Assembly (NCBI GenBank): GCA_907163375.1
Contig: CAJQUW010009290.1
Coordinates: 434,001-498,000 of the forward strand
Length of the DNA stretch: 64,000 bases
Direction of reading: 5' to 3'
Origin: Prostheceraeus crozeri
Lineage: Eukaryota; Platyhelminthes; Polycladida; Euryleptidae
Shown here: one piece after another, positions 11,467-24,450 of the stretch
Layout: every line of letters starts with the position of its first letter
Numbering within the stretch: position 1 is the first letter of the stretch
Made by a program: the position numbers and the translations under genes
The notes under the pieces: model-generated
The model's input: only the letters and a program-made list of their open reading frames with translations
Told to the model about the DNA's origin: nothing
Databases searched by the model: none

Positions 11467-12263
11467 CATAGAGTAGGGATATATAGGTAGAGTGTCGACT
11501 CAAAAATGTATCTGTATACAGTGAAAATTTTTATATGAAAAGATTCAGTTTTTTGGGGAGATTGCGTTCCCGTGGTCCAAAAGTTATTTGAGCAGTTTTA
11601 AAAAGTCAAAATTTTGCCAATTTAAATACTACCGAGATGACTCACCCTTGTAAGTAGTATAATCGTAACTAAGTGGAAGAAATTAAGCTAATTTTCAAGG
11701 GAATTTCATGAGCAACATTGCAGTGTCGTCATGAAAAAATCGAGATCTTATTTTGCTTTCTGGGCTGAAATTTCAAGTTTTATTTCAATTTTCACCAGCA
11801 TGATTTTATGATTCACTACATTAGTGTTTCAGTTCTTGAATCTGAATAGTGATGTTGACCCATTTACATCTTTCATAGTAGATTGAAATCATTGTCATTG
11901 ATTCTGTTATTTTTCTCTACCAGTGGCAGGGTGCTTATGATATGATCTCGCTTAAGAAGATTCTCTTGAGGTTCATCATGAAAGCAATAGCAGGTCATCG
12001 AGTTGCCAATTTAACAAACATTACCAATCCAAGGCTGTCATGACACGGACGATCTGTAAAATAATATCATTTCCTTCTGCATTATTGTCATGATCACTGA
12101 ATTCCGTTGTAATTTCTGCAAAACTGCAAAAAATTACTTATCTAACATTTGGTGACAATGCCACCTGTATCCCCCACGAGTTCATTCAATAAAATCGAAG
12201 GTGTACACATTGGGGATTTAATGAATGCGGAGTTGCCACTCTACCTAATATACTTACTCTATG
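11467..12263. mobile_element. hAT-like non-autonomous element, 797 bp
   Basis: The ends are inverted copies starting CATAGAG and continuing TAGGTAGAGTG about 18 bp in. The flanks are CGCAACAC on the left and CGCAGCAC on the right, a 7-of-8 match that fits the 8-bp duplication of hAT transposons. No coding frame is visible inside. A partial copy in the opposite orientation lies at 22246-22505. Confidence 0.7.
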
Positions 12264-13004
12264 CGCAGCACATAGGTGATGCGATGCGACCTTTAGTAAG
12301 GTGTTCATAGCTGCTTCGTGAATTTTATTGTTTTTCATCAATAACACTTCACGAACATATCATTTCATTGCTAAAATAACATAAAATTGCCTTTGACTCA
12401 GCAGTGTAAAACATTGGAAATGAGAATTATGAATAATTCAATAACGACATAAATAAAGGAATGTCAAACATGAAAAAGTGTGATGACAGCCGTTCACTGC
12501 GCATGCGATGAAATCCACAGCGATCTTCACAACACCTGCGCTGTTCTGAACTACGAAGTTGTACTTGTTCTCAGGTCTTTTCGGCTGTCAGCTCTCGCCG
12601 ATTGAACTCTTTTCGCGTGTTGCTATCGATAATGTCAAATGCAGTGAGTACATGACATTTCCCGTTCCGTCTAATGAATAATAATCACAGCTGTAGATTT
12701 CAACCATCTGTCGGGTGGTGTATTGCATAGAAATATGAGTTTCCGCTTTCATTCAAGTTAATTAGACTATTTTTTAGACTGCTTTTTGATCAATTTAGTC
12801 ACGCATTTAGGCACCGATTAATTTTATAAGGAAGGATGATAATCATGATATATACAAAGTAAACTGGCAAAGTGTTGTCAACCGCTGGAATTCGTCGTCG
12901 TTTAAGCACCGTTGTCATGACAAGGATAATTCAACTGACCTCAGACCGACAGAGAATATGTCGGCAATAGTCAAAATCGGTCCAAAATCTGAGGTGTAGA
13001 ATCA
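12264..13004. other. No gene seen
   Basis: Host DNA. A short block near 12880-12935 resembles part of the low-copy repeat also seen at 28105-28195 and 55225-55310 (shared core CCGTTGTCATGA). Otherwise nothing was found. Confidence 0.4.
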
Positions 13005-13175
13005 ATGAGTGAAGTAACTGTAGCCTTTATTCACGATTGGTACAATGACCCAGAACTCGCAGACATCCGTCAAGAATTATTCAGGTCGATGCCAAGAAGA
13101 ATGCTTGCCATCGTCGAGTCAAAGGGAGGCTCAGTGAAGATTTGGAATTTATGTGCTTGTGCAGGTGGTTGTTGA
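13005..13175 (+). CDS. Candidate 56-residue ORF or exon, unknown
   Basis: ATG at 13005 opens 56 codons reading MSEVTVAFIHDWYNDPELAD at the start, with balanced amino-acid use and codons that look protein-coding in an otherwise stop-rich stretch. A GCAG/GTGG junction near 13160-13165 could be a splice donor, so the stop at 13173 may not be the true end. I recognise no family. Confidence 0.25.
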   Translation: MSEVTVAFIHDWYNDPELADIRQELFRSMPRRMLAIVESKGGSVKIWNLCACAGGC

Positions 13176-14815
13176 AGAACTTAATCATCTTTACCTGTAG
13201 TTTGTTACTTGAGATCATGTTGGTGAGTCACTTTTATAAAATGTCAGTTATGTGAAAAATCATTGAATTATTCTTCATTTTTCAACAAAATGACCTGCAC
13301 TGTAGATATACTTGGATGGATTCGCTATAGTGGACTGAATTTCTATGTGTTTCATAAGAAAGCAATGCATCATAATCGCTGAAATTTTGACTTCAAATCC
13401 CAAGGATTTGTTTCGACTTACAACTGCATGATTTGCAATTAATTTTTGAACAGGTAAATTAAATTGCACGATCAAAATATGCTGAAAAAAGAACTGCTGA
13501 CATTGACAGATGCAATGATTTCAATTGTTGCAGAATAGAACATTTCGTCATCGCGGTAAACAAAAGTTTGAGAATTTAACTGTAACTTAGATTTCATATA
13601 TAAATCTTTCATATTCATAACTTGAAGACTTCGGTTCATGCCGTCAATAACGACTGCAACTGCGAAGTTAGTCAACTGCAATGATTAGGATGGTCTCTAG
13701 ACCTTTGCTCTATACACAGTAATAGTCCAGGCAATATACATGTATATTACAACCCGCCACAAATTGCAATAGTTTCAAGAGTGGGTTCATCTTGTAGAGA
13801 AGAATGCCTTATTAGCATATCAAAAATCTAGGTAAATCTAGGTAGTGGAACACCGTGAACTTTCCAGTTGAAGTCACAATTCTTTTCGAAATACAAAAAC
13901 ACTTTTACTCCAATGAAATCGCAGAGTCAGACAGCAACAAACAATCTAAATGAAGCGCTGTAGCTTTGTCTCACTTACTCCAATTACCTTCCACGTGGCT
14001 CTCACCAATGATAACCATGTTTTCTAAATTACAAGTATGTTCTTTCCAAACGGCTAGATTTTTCAGTCACTAGTTCGACAATACTTGTACCAATCTGCAA
14101 ATGCAAGCTGATGCAAATTTGTACAAGTTAAGCCACAAATCTGCGAGTTTTAGCATCAATCAACGATTAGTTTTGCAACTACTGTCTTGTGAAAACGCAG
14201 AGCTGTTCAAGCCGCTAGGTCGAAAACGCGTTTGCGCACCCTTGTCTTGTAGATATTTTACTTAGGTGTCTGTTGGGTGCAAATTGATAATGATTTGTAG
14301 AAGATAGGACACAAACTTTAATTTTTTATCAGTAAGCGAAACATTTTTGAAGTACTCTCCTGTGAATATGCATAGAAATTCAGGCATTTCTATCAAAAAC
14401 ACGTTTCCGCGCACTCATCATCTAATACACATTCTAAAGTACCTGTTCGTGACTCTCTACGCTGTTTTCATCAGTGACGATTGAGTGGATAAATATCGCC
14501 TGCATTTTAGAGCTGTGAGATCTACTCTGGTTGAAACAAACATAAATTTGTGACTTCTCATGAGTCTTAACGTTGTTGATGCTTGCCAACCTGAAATGCA
14601 AGGATGAAATGCTTACTATAGTTGAGAATTGTGAGAAAAGACTAGAGAGGCGAAATTAGATAAGAAATTTAAGCTATTGACACTTGACAGATAACAATTA
14701 ATTTGAATTTGAAAAATTATCAATCAACTAATAGAAACTGTACATTATTGTAACCAATTAATTAATTGAAATAGGCTTAGCAACCAATCAATTAATTGGG
14801 TCCAATTAATTGAGG
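13176..14815. other. No gene seen; short AT-rich repeats at the end
   Basis: No credible coding frame. At 14690-14820 the sequence is a run of AATTAATTG-type motifs in both orientations. Other frames here lack protein-like composition. Confidence 0.4.
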
Positions 14816-14826
14816 TCAATTGATTT

Positions 14827-15189
14827 TTGTCAATCCCTGCACTATATAGTGGTTGTCATTTATTTCATTATCATTGCAAAACTGGAGTATTGAATGAAAC
14901 TCGAATGTTGCAAATGTTGCAGAAGCTGGATAACAGAGCTCACAGGCTAATTTACAGCCTATACCATGGCAGCAACAACGTTCGACTATGCCAATGCAAG
15001 AGAGAAGAAATTCAAGTAAGACGTAATGAAAGAAGCAAAAAGCTTTTTAGACAAATCGCACGACCGTATTACGAAAAGAATGCGAAGCCAATACAGTGTG
15101 GTCATGTGACGAACTTTGAAAAGAAAGATCTCTTTTTTCCGTGTACAACTGCATTGATAAATAAAGACCTCAGTAGAACTCCCCCTTGA
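14827..15189 (+). pseudogene. LINE ORF2 C-terminal fragment
   Basis: The 120-codon frame reads like the post-RT tail of CR1/Jockey-type LINE proteins: MLQKLDNRAHRLIYSLYHG corresponds to the usual LQKLQNRAARLI region, and RSKKLFRQIARPYYEKNAKP and FPCTTALINKDL to the final thumb and tail. No RT core is joined to it, so it is a 5'-truncated copy. The following 150 bp, with repeated TGTATTGATTAC, may be its 3' UTR. Confidence 0.55.
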
Positions 15190-15325
15190 GACATTCCATT
15201 TGTTGAACTGGTATCTCATCACACCTTATGTCCTGCCTTTCTTTAATTTTCTGTATTGATTACTGTTTCTTTTACTTGTACGAACAATTTAAAACTGTCT
15301 TGTATTGATTACCATTTGATGATAA

Positions 15326-15434
15326 GGTACAGTGAGGCAATTAAATCACACTTGCAGTTTTTTGGTTGGAAGTACTTGTAGGCCCTACTTCCAACCAAAA
15401 AAACCACAGGTGTGATTCAATTCTTCCCTGTACC
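15326..15434. repeat. Near-perfect palindrome, 109 bp
   Basis: GGTACAG at the left end answers CTGTACC at the right. The arms run about 47 bp around a short centre near 15378 with GGCC in the loop, including GGTTGGAAGTA against TACTTCCAACC. It could fold into one long hairpin: either a tiny foldback transposon or a small-RNA precursor-like structure. Confidence 0.8.
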
Positions 15435-16120
15435 TCTACTTTGTCGCATCTGATTACATTTTCTCTCTCATTTTTCAATTATGGCAGCTGCAACCATAAG
15501 GTTTCAGCAGTTTTATGAGAGGACTTTTCCAATCAATGAAGTGACGAATAGATCTAATTTCAAAAAATGAAGCGAACCAAGATGAAGAATACGGAATGAA
15601 GAAAACAGACATGTATCGGATGTTAAATAGCTATTAATAATTACCTTAAGCTCTTTATTGACAAACAATTGGCAATGAAATGACAATAAATTCCTGATTT
15701 CATCATTAAGTCAACTCTTGAGCAAAGACATTTCTATTATTCACAAAGACTCTTCTCTCCAATCATAGGCTCAATGATGCGGTAAAGTGCACATGAGAAA
15801 GGAAAGTCATGTTGGAGGATGATAGATGCCGGAAAACATAAAACCCTCAGAGAACGATATCAGCAGCTAGACTCAGTCAATAGAAACGATCGAACTCTCT
15901 ACCACATCGTTTTATCCCTTTGGAGGGATATCAAAATCGTCACGATGGATTTGAGCATGAATGCAGATTATCATTCAACTATTCAAGTATTTGAAAGGAA
16001 TGTTTTTTAGAACAAATATTCCGCGTAAGAGGATAACAGTGAAAAAATATAAAAGCCGAATTGTAGTAGCTTCATATCAGTGACAATGGCAGCCCACACA
16101 GAGTTCTATAGTTTTCATTG
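15435..16120. other. No gene seen
   Basis: A 63-codon frame at 15819-16010 has no recognised domain and is not supported. No repeat seen. Confidence 0.4.
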
Positions 16121-16129
16121 TCTCAGGTC

Positions 16130-17300
16130 ACGAAGACTGCAAGATCCATTAACCTCCGATATAAGATGCTGTTGTGAAGTAGATTTTTTGTCGTTTTTTG
16201 TCGTTTTGCTAAAATTGCACCATGCGGGGAAACTGTTACTGGCCACCGATCTAATGAGCGTACCATCCACATTATGCGTTGAGGGACATTGATTTGTTTC
16301 AGAGAAAAAAGCATATACAGCCTTTATCGCACACGACTGAAGATATCATCGACATGATAATGCCATGTTATTTGGTAATCGAACGCCAGACCCAATATTT
16401 TGGCCTTCCACACACTTTCAATTTCACAATGGGAAGCCTTATCAAACAGTGGAGAAAAAGTGATAGATCTTTTTGTTTGTACATGTATGTTCATCAATTT
16501 TTGTTCTATTGCTGTTGAGTTGGAGACCATGAGATGCTGACCATGAATTTAGATGCTCCAGTTCCAAAGAAAGATGATCGTCACTAGACTGTCTTAGGGC
16601 ATGGATAATGAAAAAGTCATCGGCAAATTTAAGAAGGATGCGATTCTTACATTGGACATGAAGGTCATTCACGACAATGGTAGGTAGAAGGGGTGACAAG
16701 ACTCCTCCTTTGGGCACTTCACGGCTTGCTGGGTACCAAGGTGAATGGCTACCATCCATCTTAACACACTGCCGGCCAGATTCAAGATATGATTGGATCT
16801 ACATGCTTGATAAGTTCACTTGAAGCCACCAGAAAATAGAGTGAATTTATAATGGTGTTATGTGGTATTTTGTCAAACGCCTTAGTAAGATCAACCTTAA
16901 GCATTCGAATAGCCCAGGAGGATCGATGTGAAAAAAATACAGTTAACCATAAAAGTTGAGGCTGAGACAGTACATTGTCCTTGTCGTGGAATAAAGGCGA
17001 ATTGATCAGGGCTAACTTTTGGTAAGATAGAATAAAATCACTTTCTCAGCACCACTTTTTCAAAATTTTGGATAGAGCTGGTGAAATAGATATTGGTCTA
17101 TAGTCAGTCACAGATGGCTTCTTGCATTTGTGTATTGGCACAACAAAGGACTATTTAAGAGCTTTGGGAAAACACCACTGGATGCACTCAAATTACAAAT
17201 GTGATCGATGACAGGAATCAATAGATCACAGTATTTTTTACAGACCCAGAAGGCAAACCATCAGGTCCGGGAGATGATTTGCGGAGATTGAAAGTAGCTT
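16130..17300 (-). pseudogene. LINE reverse transcriptase, decayed
   Basis: On the minus strand the RT motifs appear in the right order across several frames: VTDYRPISISPALSKIL near 17100, LTKAFDKIPHNT near 16880, EVPKGGVLSPLLP near 16710, KFADDFFII (the F/YADD box) near 16620, SASHGLQLNSNRTK near 16530, and VWKAKILGLAFDYQITWHYH near 16370. This is the fingers, palm and thumb order of the CR1/Jockey-like LINE group. Many stops and frame changes make it a dead fragment without a visible endonuclease domain. Confidence 0.8.
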
Positions 17301-17509
17301 CCATTATATTCGTTTCTACTATGCGTAACGGGACTGAGGCCGTTTCCATAAAAGTAATCGCCAAATGAGGGTGTTTTCATATTCAGATGAGATGTTAAAC
17401 AAGGTTGAAGCATCAATTGAATACTGACATTAGGAATGTTTCTGCCAGTTATGAAGTGGATGTGTGACGAGTGAACACGTATCGGCAGAAGACTTGAAGA
17501 AGCCACTCA

Positions 17510-18990
17510 CAAGGTAATCACTCTTCGATTTATTGATATGCTGGATAACAAATTCATGAAGGCGTAAATAACAATGTTTTCTTCTCGTGATGCGCACGAT
17601 CCCTCTTGTTTATTAGATATTTTAAGGATGTCTATTTCAGAGGTTCTGATTTCTGATGTGGTTCTACACTAAAAAGACCCACCCTTCAGATTCATGCAAC
17701 ATACAGAAACTTTTAAGTTAGATGTACAAGTCATGATATGCACTTAAGAAAATTGCGTACTTTATCCATGACTATTTCTGGTACAAGATTGGCTTCCAGT
17801 TCCTCTATTTAAGCAATTGAATTACAAATACATGTAGGCTATGTTCTCTGCCAAAACTGCACTATTAGTTCTCCCATTTCCGTTTCATAAAGGAAATTAC
17901 AGAAGCAACGCAGTTCACCATGTTGGCCTGCAGACAAATTATGTCACATTGATGTATAGGCGAACCAAATGTACAGAATGTCATGAATGCATTGCACAAT
18001 GCAACTTATTTTAGGCGCTATGTCTGACAGACAATCTTGGAGCTCAAAATAATTCAATTTTTAAGAAGTAGTCAATATTTGCTCATTGTTACGTAGTATG
18101 AGTATATGTAATTGTCATTCATATCCTTACATCCATTTTATGACACATCTTTAATTTAGTTATTCTCCTCACTACATTTATTCACTTGTACAAATCAAGA
18201 AAAACAACTGCACTTTTGAATTTAGAGCAGCACAAAATTGTGCACAGTTTTACGTTAGAAAATGCCTTGCATAATGGGCCAGAAATAAACTGCGATACAA
18301 CAAAAAAAATTGTGATCCAAAATATTAAAAAATGATAACGATTACATGATAATGATGTCAAACATATTGAAATAGTAAAAGAATATAAATACTTATGATT
18401 TTGCATGTTGCACATTACTAATCAACATCTAATTTCACTCACTAAAAAAGCAAACAAGCGGCTTATTTGACAACTAAAAAACTGACAAGACTTGGAAACA
18501 TAAGTAGGTATATGTATTGTTTAAAGTATGGGTAAGTATTGCAATAAGAAAGTGTAAGATGGAACAATAGCAAAGAATAAAAACTGAAAAAAATAAAAAA
18601 GATAAAAACATGTTTAAATTAAAAAATATCCTCAAATGCCAGCGTCATCTAAAATGAAGTATGGTGGAGAATTTTGCACCTATAGCAAGCTATCTGAACT
18701 GAACAACTTCAATTTTACAAACGCTTCTATCATTTGTCAACTACAACAGCTAATTTTTGTTTAATAGGTGAATATGGATTGTCTTCTGTTAAATATCATT
18801 TGGAGGAAGTTGCAGTCAGTCTTTTGGACCAAAATTATTTATAGCAACAATAACAGCTTCATGAAAATCTGCTTTGAATTTTTTTAAGTAATTTGAATAT
18901 TTCATATTACTCATATACATGGTGCTGGAGGATTGAAAAGCTGCTCAAACAATTAAATCCATCACATCTATGTAGAAGAGCAACAAGCCT
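17510..18990. other. No gene seen
   Basis: AT-rich host DNA with A-rich stretches (for example 18560-18620). No convincing coding frame or structured repeat. Confidence 0.4.
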
Positions 18991-19009
18991 TGGTGTCTAT
19001 GTAACGCAT

Positions 19010-19520
19010 ACGTCATTCGCCACTTAGGCAGGCTGCTGCGTGGTCGTCTTCCCATGCAGCTCCTGTCTGCGGCTTGCTTTCAGCTTTGTTACCTCTGATA
19101 ACTATGCTTAACCGCCATCGTGTTAGCTTCTCCACCTCATCCTCCGGACCCACCTTGTATTACTAATTGCGAACTTCGGCTTCATGCTATTTTACATGGA
19201 TTTTACCATGGATTTACCTCCATCATTATTTATATTAAGCGCTTTCTCGCAATTTCCATTTCTGAAGTCATGATCAAGCATTACAGTTACTTAGTCACTC
19301 ATCGTTACAACTGCTTATCGATCCCTCGTTCGTCCTGTGCATATGATACATCGCTTGCCGTCTACTGACCTGGATCTCATCATGCAACGTTTTGATCGAC
19401 TCACTTGGCAGTGTGGAACTGTGCAGCTACTTCCCCTGCATAAATCCAACGATCTCTTGTGACCATTCGCCTGCTACGCGCTTGCTCGCTTTGTAATTCC
19501 ACTCACCGAATTACATTTGT
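19010..19520 (+). other. Pyrimidine-rich block of higher GC, unknown
   Basis: This half-kilobase is richer in C and T than its surroundings and reads in one plus frame with few stops. It could be a worn retroelement or gene remnant, but no motif is recognisable. Edges are approximate. Confidence 0.25.
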
Positions 19521-19529
19521 ATTGTGAGT

Positions 19530-21260
19530 CAAGAAATGAAGATTATCATTAATGGAGTGCATGAATATTATTGAAGCTTAATTGGTAGAACACTTGATTA
19601 ATCTAACTTGGTTAACACTTAATTGATCAGAGCTGAATGGATAATTGAAGCTAAAAGAAGGTGAACAGGCACTAACTACTCAGAATCAACTCAATTTAAT
19701 TGTACTGTTCCACATTATTGAATTCTTAAGATATAAAGATATCGGACCATTGTTGAAATGATGTGTGGAAGTCATGATTCATCGGCGGAAACAATAAATT
19801 ACAGAGATAGATTAGAATACGAAGATACGAGGCACGTTCAAATGAAACTCGTTCGATTACTTTTGCGCGCAAACAAATCACTGAATCAATTAAGCTAACA
19901 TGGTGGAGCACTGTTCAGTGTCTCAAGCTTGCATGATTTTGTTTACGATCAGTGTCGTTATAAATTACTAACTTGTTGCGGTCAAGGAAAATTTTCGTTT
20001 ACCGTATAAAGTCCGTCCAAAGAAGATCAGAGATCAGTAATCTAATTACTGACCGCAGAAGGATGTTAACCAGTCGAAATTCGTCGTAGGATTGTAGCGG
20101 TTTACGGGGATCAGAGTGTATGCAAGACCACGGTCACAGACTAGTGCGGAAGTTTCATGAAGGCCGAACAAAAACATCAAATTTGCCACTTCCGAGACAG
20201 GCGTACAAAGTTTTGACTGAGAGCCGGACAGAACCAATAGTCGACGAAGCATTCGAGGTCTAGCAGACGAATTTTTATCCTTCAATAGGCTCAATGCACA
20301 CCATCGTTACTGAGAACTTTAAGTATGGAAAGCTTGCTATCAAGTCTCAATGGGTACCTCGGATGCTGACCGAGCTCGCGAGGAACACAAAGAATGAAAA
20401 ATGCTTGCATTTGCCGACATTCGAAGGCTTGTCAGATCTGAATCTGTTAAACTTTATAGACAGGGGGACATGAACATGATAGGAAATGACATGAAGACAT
20501 TACATGGCAAAAATTACGGCTCTAGACTGAGCATTTGGTTAGCATAGCACTGGATTAATATGCAAAGTAAAGAAGATTTCATTTTAACCAAAAACTGCAA
20601 TCTTTGTCTCATTAAATTAACATGTACTTTATTTATTCTGTCTGACAAGAAGGGGAGCCGGATAGAACTCCCAGACGCGCAGATTCGTAGCAGGCTTAGG
20701 GTGCAGGCCTACATCATTATATAGGCTAAAAGTCACATTTTTGGCCTCATTCCCTGCAGAAACTCGCTTTGGCTGCCAGTATACGCCGTTGCACAACCGA
20801 GCGAAAATGTTGTTTGATTCGCACGTGCCTGGTATATTTATTGTAGTAGCAGATGCGATGACCGCCTACTAATCTCACACTCGCTAGAATTTGTGAACCC
20901 CACTCCAGTCTTCCAACTTAATCGATTTTGCAGCAGACTTTTGTATAAATACGAATTTGCCTGTACAAAACTCTCTACATGTGTAATTTGGTTAGCTCTA
21001 GTCCTCTATCAGTCTTAGATTCTCATTTTCCTCAACTTCAATCGCATGAACGAGATTTTAATCTAAATGTTTAGTCATCATGTTTTTAACGTTGCTATTA
21101 CCACTGTACTATTGACTCGTCATTGGTGAACACGACAGCCAATGAGAGCGTGAATATTCAGTCCTGAACGAGATGTGCATAATCCTTAAAACCACTTTTC
21201 TCTATTCTTCATTTCAACATCGCTGTGATCCCTTGCTAATCCTTTCTTTGGAGATCTCAT
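19530..21260. other. No supported gene
   Basis: An 82-codon minus-strand frame at 20046-20294 has a somewhat protein-like composition and higher GC, but no domain, start context or splice signals I would trust. The rest is AT-rich intergenic DNA leading to the GTPase exon and probably includes its promoter, which I cannot pinpoint. Confidence 0.35.
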
Positions 21261-21261
21261 T

Positions 21262-21574
21262 ATGGCTAGTGATGACAGTGCTATCTTTAACTCGAATTTT
21301 AGCATTCCGGGCGACAATCCTTTACGGCGAGAGAAGAGATCAGCCACATTGTCTTCAGTGGAAACAAATCGTGTTCTTTTTCAAGCCATGAACATTTCAC
21401 CTCATGAAAAGAAATCTTATACAGGGGAAGCTGTTAAAGAGCACAAAATCGTTCTTTTCGGTGCAGGGGGTGTGGGGAAGACGTCGTTAGTTCGTCAATT
21501 TCTTCATCATCAGTTCAACTCATCCTACGTGCCAACCGTTGAGGACTCTTACAGACACATTCTACAATCTCCTG
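21262..21574 (+). CDS. Ras-family small GTPase, first coding exon
   Basis: ATG at 21262 opens 104 codons. An N-terminal extension of about 60 residues, Ser- and Lys-rich, precedes the GTPase domain. Then come strand beta-1 and the P-loop GAGGVGKT (residues 67-74), which binds the phosphates of GTP, helix alpha-1, and switch I with PTVED (91-95), whose Thr92 would coordinate magnesium. The exon stops at a good donor, CTG/GTAAGA (intron from 21575), in phase 1. By analogy with Di-Ras/RERG-type Ras proteins, GAGGVGKT and PTVED are typical, but the subfamily is unsettled. The protein would act as a GTP-dependent switch, usually at a membrane through a C-terminal tail encoded further on. A track-length reading to 21723 simply runs into the intron. 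This is the best-supported host gene in the window. Confidence 0.85.
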
Positions 21575-23110
21575 GTAAGAAAAGTAACATGTCAAACTGT
21601 GGACGATTTTGTGTGAATGTATGTAATTTGATTGATTATATTATCAAATACTTTCGTTTCGAAGCGCATTTGACTTGTTCGTCTCCAGGTTGTCATCGAA
21701 TTCAAATTTCGGATGATTCCTAGCAGAATTAGAATTTCTAAATCAGCTTTGTAAAAGGAGAGGGACCTTTCACTTAGCATACCGGTAACCAGAATTTATA
21801 GCGGTTGCTTCTCGACCGGCTCTATCAAATTTGCACATAAATTTTACAAGTTGAAGGCTGAAATTCTTCAAAAATGTAGCTGATGCCAACATTACTCAGC
21901 TGCATTTGACATCATTTAGAGGAAACTAGCAAGGTTAAAAACCTAGTATTTCTCAAAAAAAAACTAGGCTGCAGAACAGCTGAAGAGAACATATTATTAA
22001 TCGTAAGATTTCAAGCTATGGTTTAGTTCAGGACTTTCCACTCAAGCGTCGACTTTTCGCTTTTGTTGCAATTGGTAGCACTAGTACAACCAGTACTTCT
22101 ACCAACAGTCCAGCATTAGGACAAGGATAATCCTAAATCTAATGCATCATTTTGGCTCAATGTATAAGAGCTTCGAGTGATATTGTGTCAATCCTGATTC
22201 CAAAGTGATTATTTAATAAGTGGAATTCTCAAAATACACACGCTACCGTAGAGTAGGCATATCAGGTAGAGTAGTAGCTCAGTATTGATTAAATCCCCAA
22301 TGTGCATGCAGTTTCGAGTTTACTAAATGAACTTGAGTTGAGACCAAGCACCACATGTGAGATATGAAAATTGTTGCAGTTTTGAAGAAATTAGCACGGA
22401 ATTGACAGATCACGGCACCGATGCAGAAGAAAGAATAGTATCCTATAAATCCTCGGTGCCATGACAACCTTGGAGAGACAATGTTCATTAAATTATCTTC
22501 CATGGAAGTGTCTTATTACTATAATACTCGACCTTGCTTATAAAATAGTATTTTCTTGACCCTCGTCATGTCACTCATACTGCCGGCACTGAAAGAGGAA
22601 AATATCGCAATCAAGACAATTATCATAATTTGCTTAAAGAGCATAAATGGATCCATAATAGGCCTACTATTCAGATAGAATAAAGAAAGTAAAATCATTC
22701 AGATAAGAATGAAGCTATTATTTCCAATATAATTATAATTGATAATTAAGTGAGTTCAGCTACTTAGTTCACTGAATTTAGTCTTTCCATGACCTTTAGA
22801 ATTCCATGACCTTCTGGCATTATCATTATCCAGAAACTAAAGGATTGCTTGTGCTAGTCTAGCATTAAAATGCAATGGCACGTATTCATAAACAGCAATT
22901 CAAGTTTGAAAGTGTTCTTTTAGGCACAAATATGCTACCATAAGAAACAGAGATCAATAATATCTAAATATGATCGAATCGACTTTCGTATTCTAATAAT
23001 AAGAAGGTAGCTTCAAGTCTGTAAAACTACATACAGCATTCTGAACAATCATTCTTACAGTTGTACTGCTTTAAAAACAAATTTTGGGAACATTCATTTT
23101 CCTATTTCAG
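21575..23110. other. Probable intron of the GTPase gene
   Basis: Follows the donor at 21575. It holds a partial copy of the hAT-like element at 22246-22505. No coding frame of note. Confidence 0.4.
22246..22505 (-). mobile_element. Partial copy of the hAT-like element
   Basis: Begins CGTAGAGTAGG and shares TTAAATCCCCAATGTG and further blocks with the reverse complement of 12263 back to about 12000. It is diverged and has lost the other end. Confidence 0.65.
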
Positions 23111-23168
23111 CTTCTACCGTTTCCGTTCACACAATCCGCAATGGAGACGAATATGCGCTAGTTCCATT
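23111..23168 (+). CDS. Possible second exon of the GTPase gene
   Basis: Acceptor TTTCCTATTTCAG ends at 23110. Reading on from the phase-1 donor at 21574 gives STVSVHTIRNGDEYALVPL before a GTATAT donor at 23169. In Ras proteins the strand after switch I has this kind of sequence (a basic turn, then alternating hydrophobics) just before the DTAG box. The DTAG-bearing exon was not found in the window. Splice sites and length (58 bp) make this plausible rather than proven. Confidence 0.35.
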
Positions 23169-23169
23169 G

Positions 23170-24445
23170 TATATCTTCTAGATCTGACAAAATATTTAGT
23201 GATATCTATCACATTTCTGATATACGAGTATGCCTTGGCACTATTCAATTGCCCAACTATGATAGACAAGTTATCAGAGTCAGTCATCGCTTTATCGTGC
23301 TATCAGATATTAGTCCGAGAGCCGGTGTGAAGTGGTAATACAGGGAGCAAGGTCGTACCGCAGACTGTCGCATAACATTGCACACTTACCTTTTCGCTAC
23401 TACAAAAATGCACGTCAGATCATTTGTGCTTCATAAATAGCTTCATCTTGAAAGCCCTCATGTTCTTCCAGTGTAGAAATTTTGAGCTAGCTGGTCACAA
23501 ACACAATTTTCTTGAGTTATTGATTGCAGATGATTGAAGTCGGAGAGACATCAAATTCTGAATGTCATTTGTATTGAAAATTCATGTGGTAGTCGATCGA
23601 AACTAATGAGTGAATGCAGACATCTGATCGGGAGATGAAATGAGACTGAATGTCATTACAATTTTGAGTGTCACACATATAAAAGTTGATGAAAAGAAAT
23701 TCTGAATGAAACCTAAGGGTGATTTTACACGCGCAGCTTTATTGCTGACATTTTTCGATCCATGATGAGTCAGAAAAAAATGAAGAAACAAAGGAAGCAA
23801 AGACATGCCTTCAATAATTGTACTTCGTGCGCAACCGGTCAGTCCAGACGATATGGTGTTAGCATTCTGTGTGTATAGTAATTCAATGAATGATGATAAA
23901 GAGAAATGTATTGACCAGCTTGTTATCCTCTGAATGTCAGTAAAAAGTGGCAGCTAAAGTTAAGCAAGGCGCAACTTCAGGAGTCTCCTTTTGCTTACAC
24001 TCAGAAGATTGAATTGCTGTTAGGCTTTGTATGGTGATGCATGAAGTATGATTATTAAAGGCATGTGTTCGCTTTCATTGTTTTTCCATTCTCTTATGAC
24101 TCATCATGGTTCAAAATGTCAGCAATCAAGTTGTGCGAAACGCACCGAACACTCATATGAAAGAGCGTGACCTGTACAGGTTTTCTATATCAATGATAAT
24201 GAAAAAGTTCCTCTTCGTTTTAAACCTGAATATCTAAAGAGAATGACACCTATTAAGTCAATAAAAGACATCAGCCCCTTTGAATCCCCGATCACACTCG
24301 CCCGACTTAGGAATCCAACCGGATCCAACCTAGGAATCGAAGTCCGCGCTAGAGACGAAGGCAGAAGTCATCCCTAGGTGATATTCACAGGTTATTGACA
24401 TATTATTATTGACAGGATGCTGCCGGCATTCATGTTGTAGCGAGA
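23170..24445. other. No gene seen
   Basis: AT-rich DNA, possibly still intronic to the GTPase gene. No repeat or RNA gene found. Confidence 0.35.
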
Positions 24446-24450
24446 CAGCC

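Noticed and set aside
20046-20294. 82-codon minus-strand frame with moderate GC
   Set aside because: No domain, start context or convincing splice sites; composition alone is not enough.
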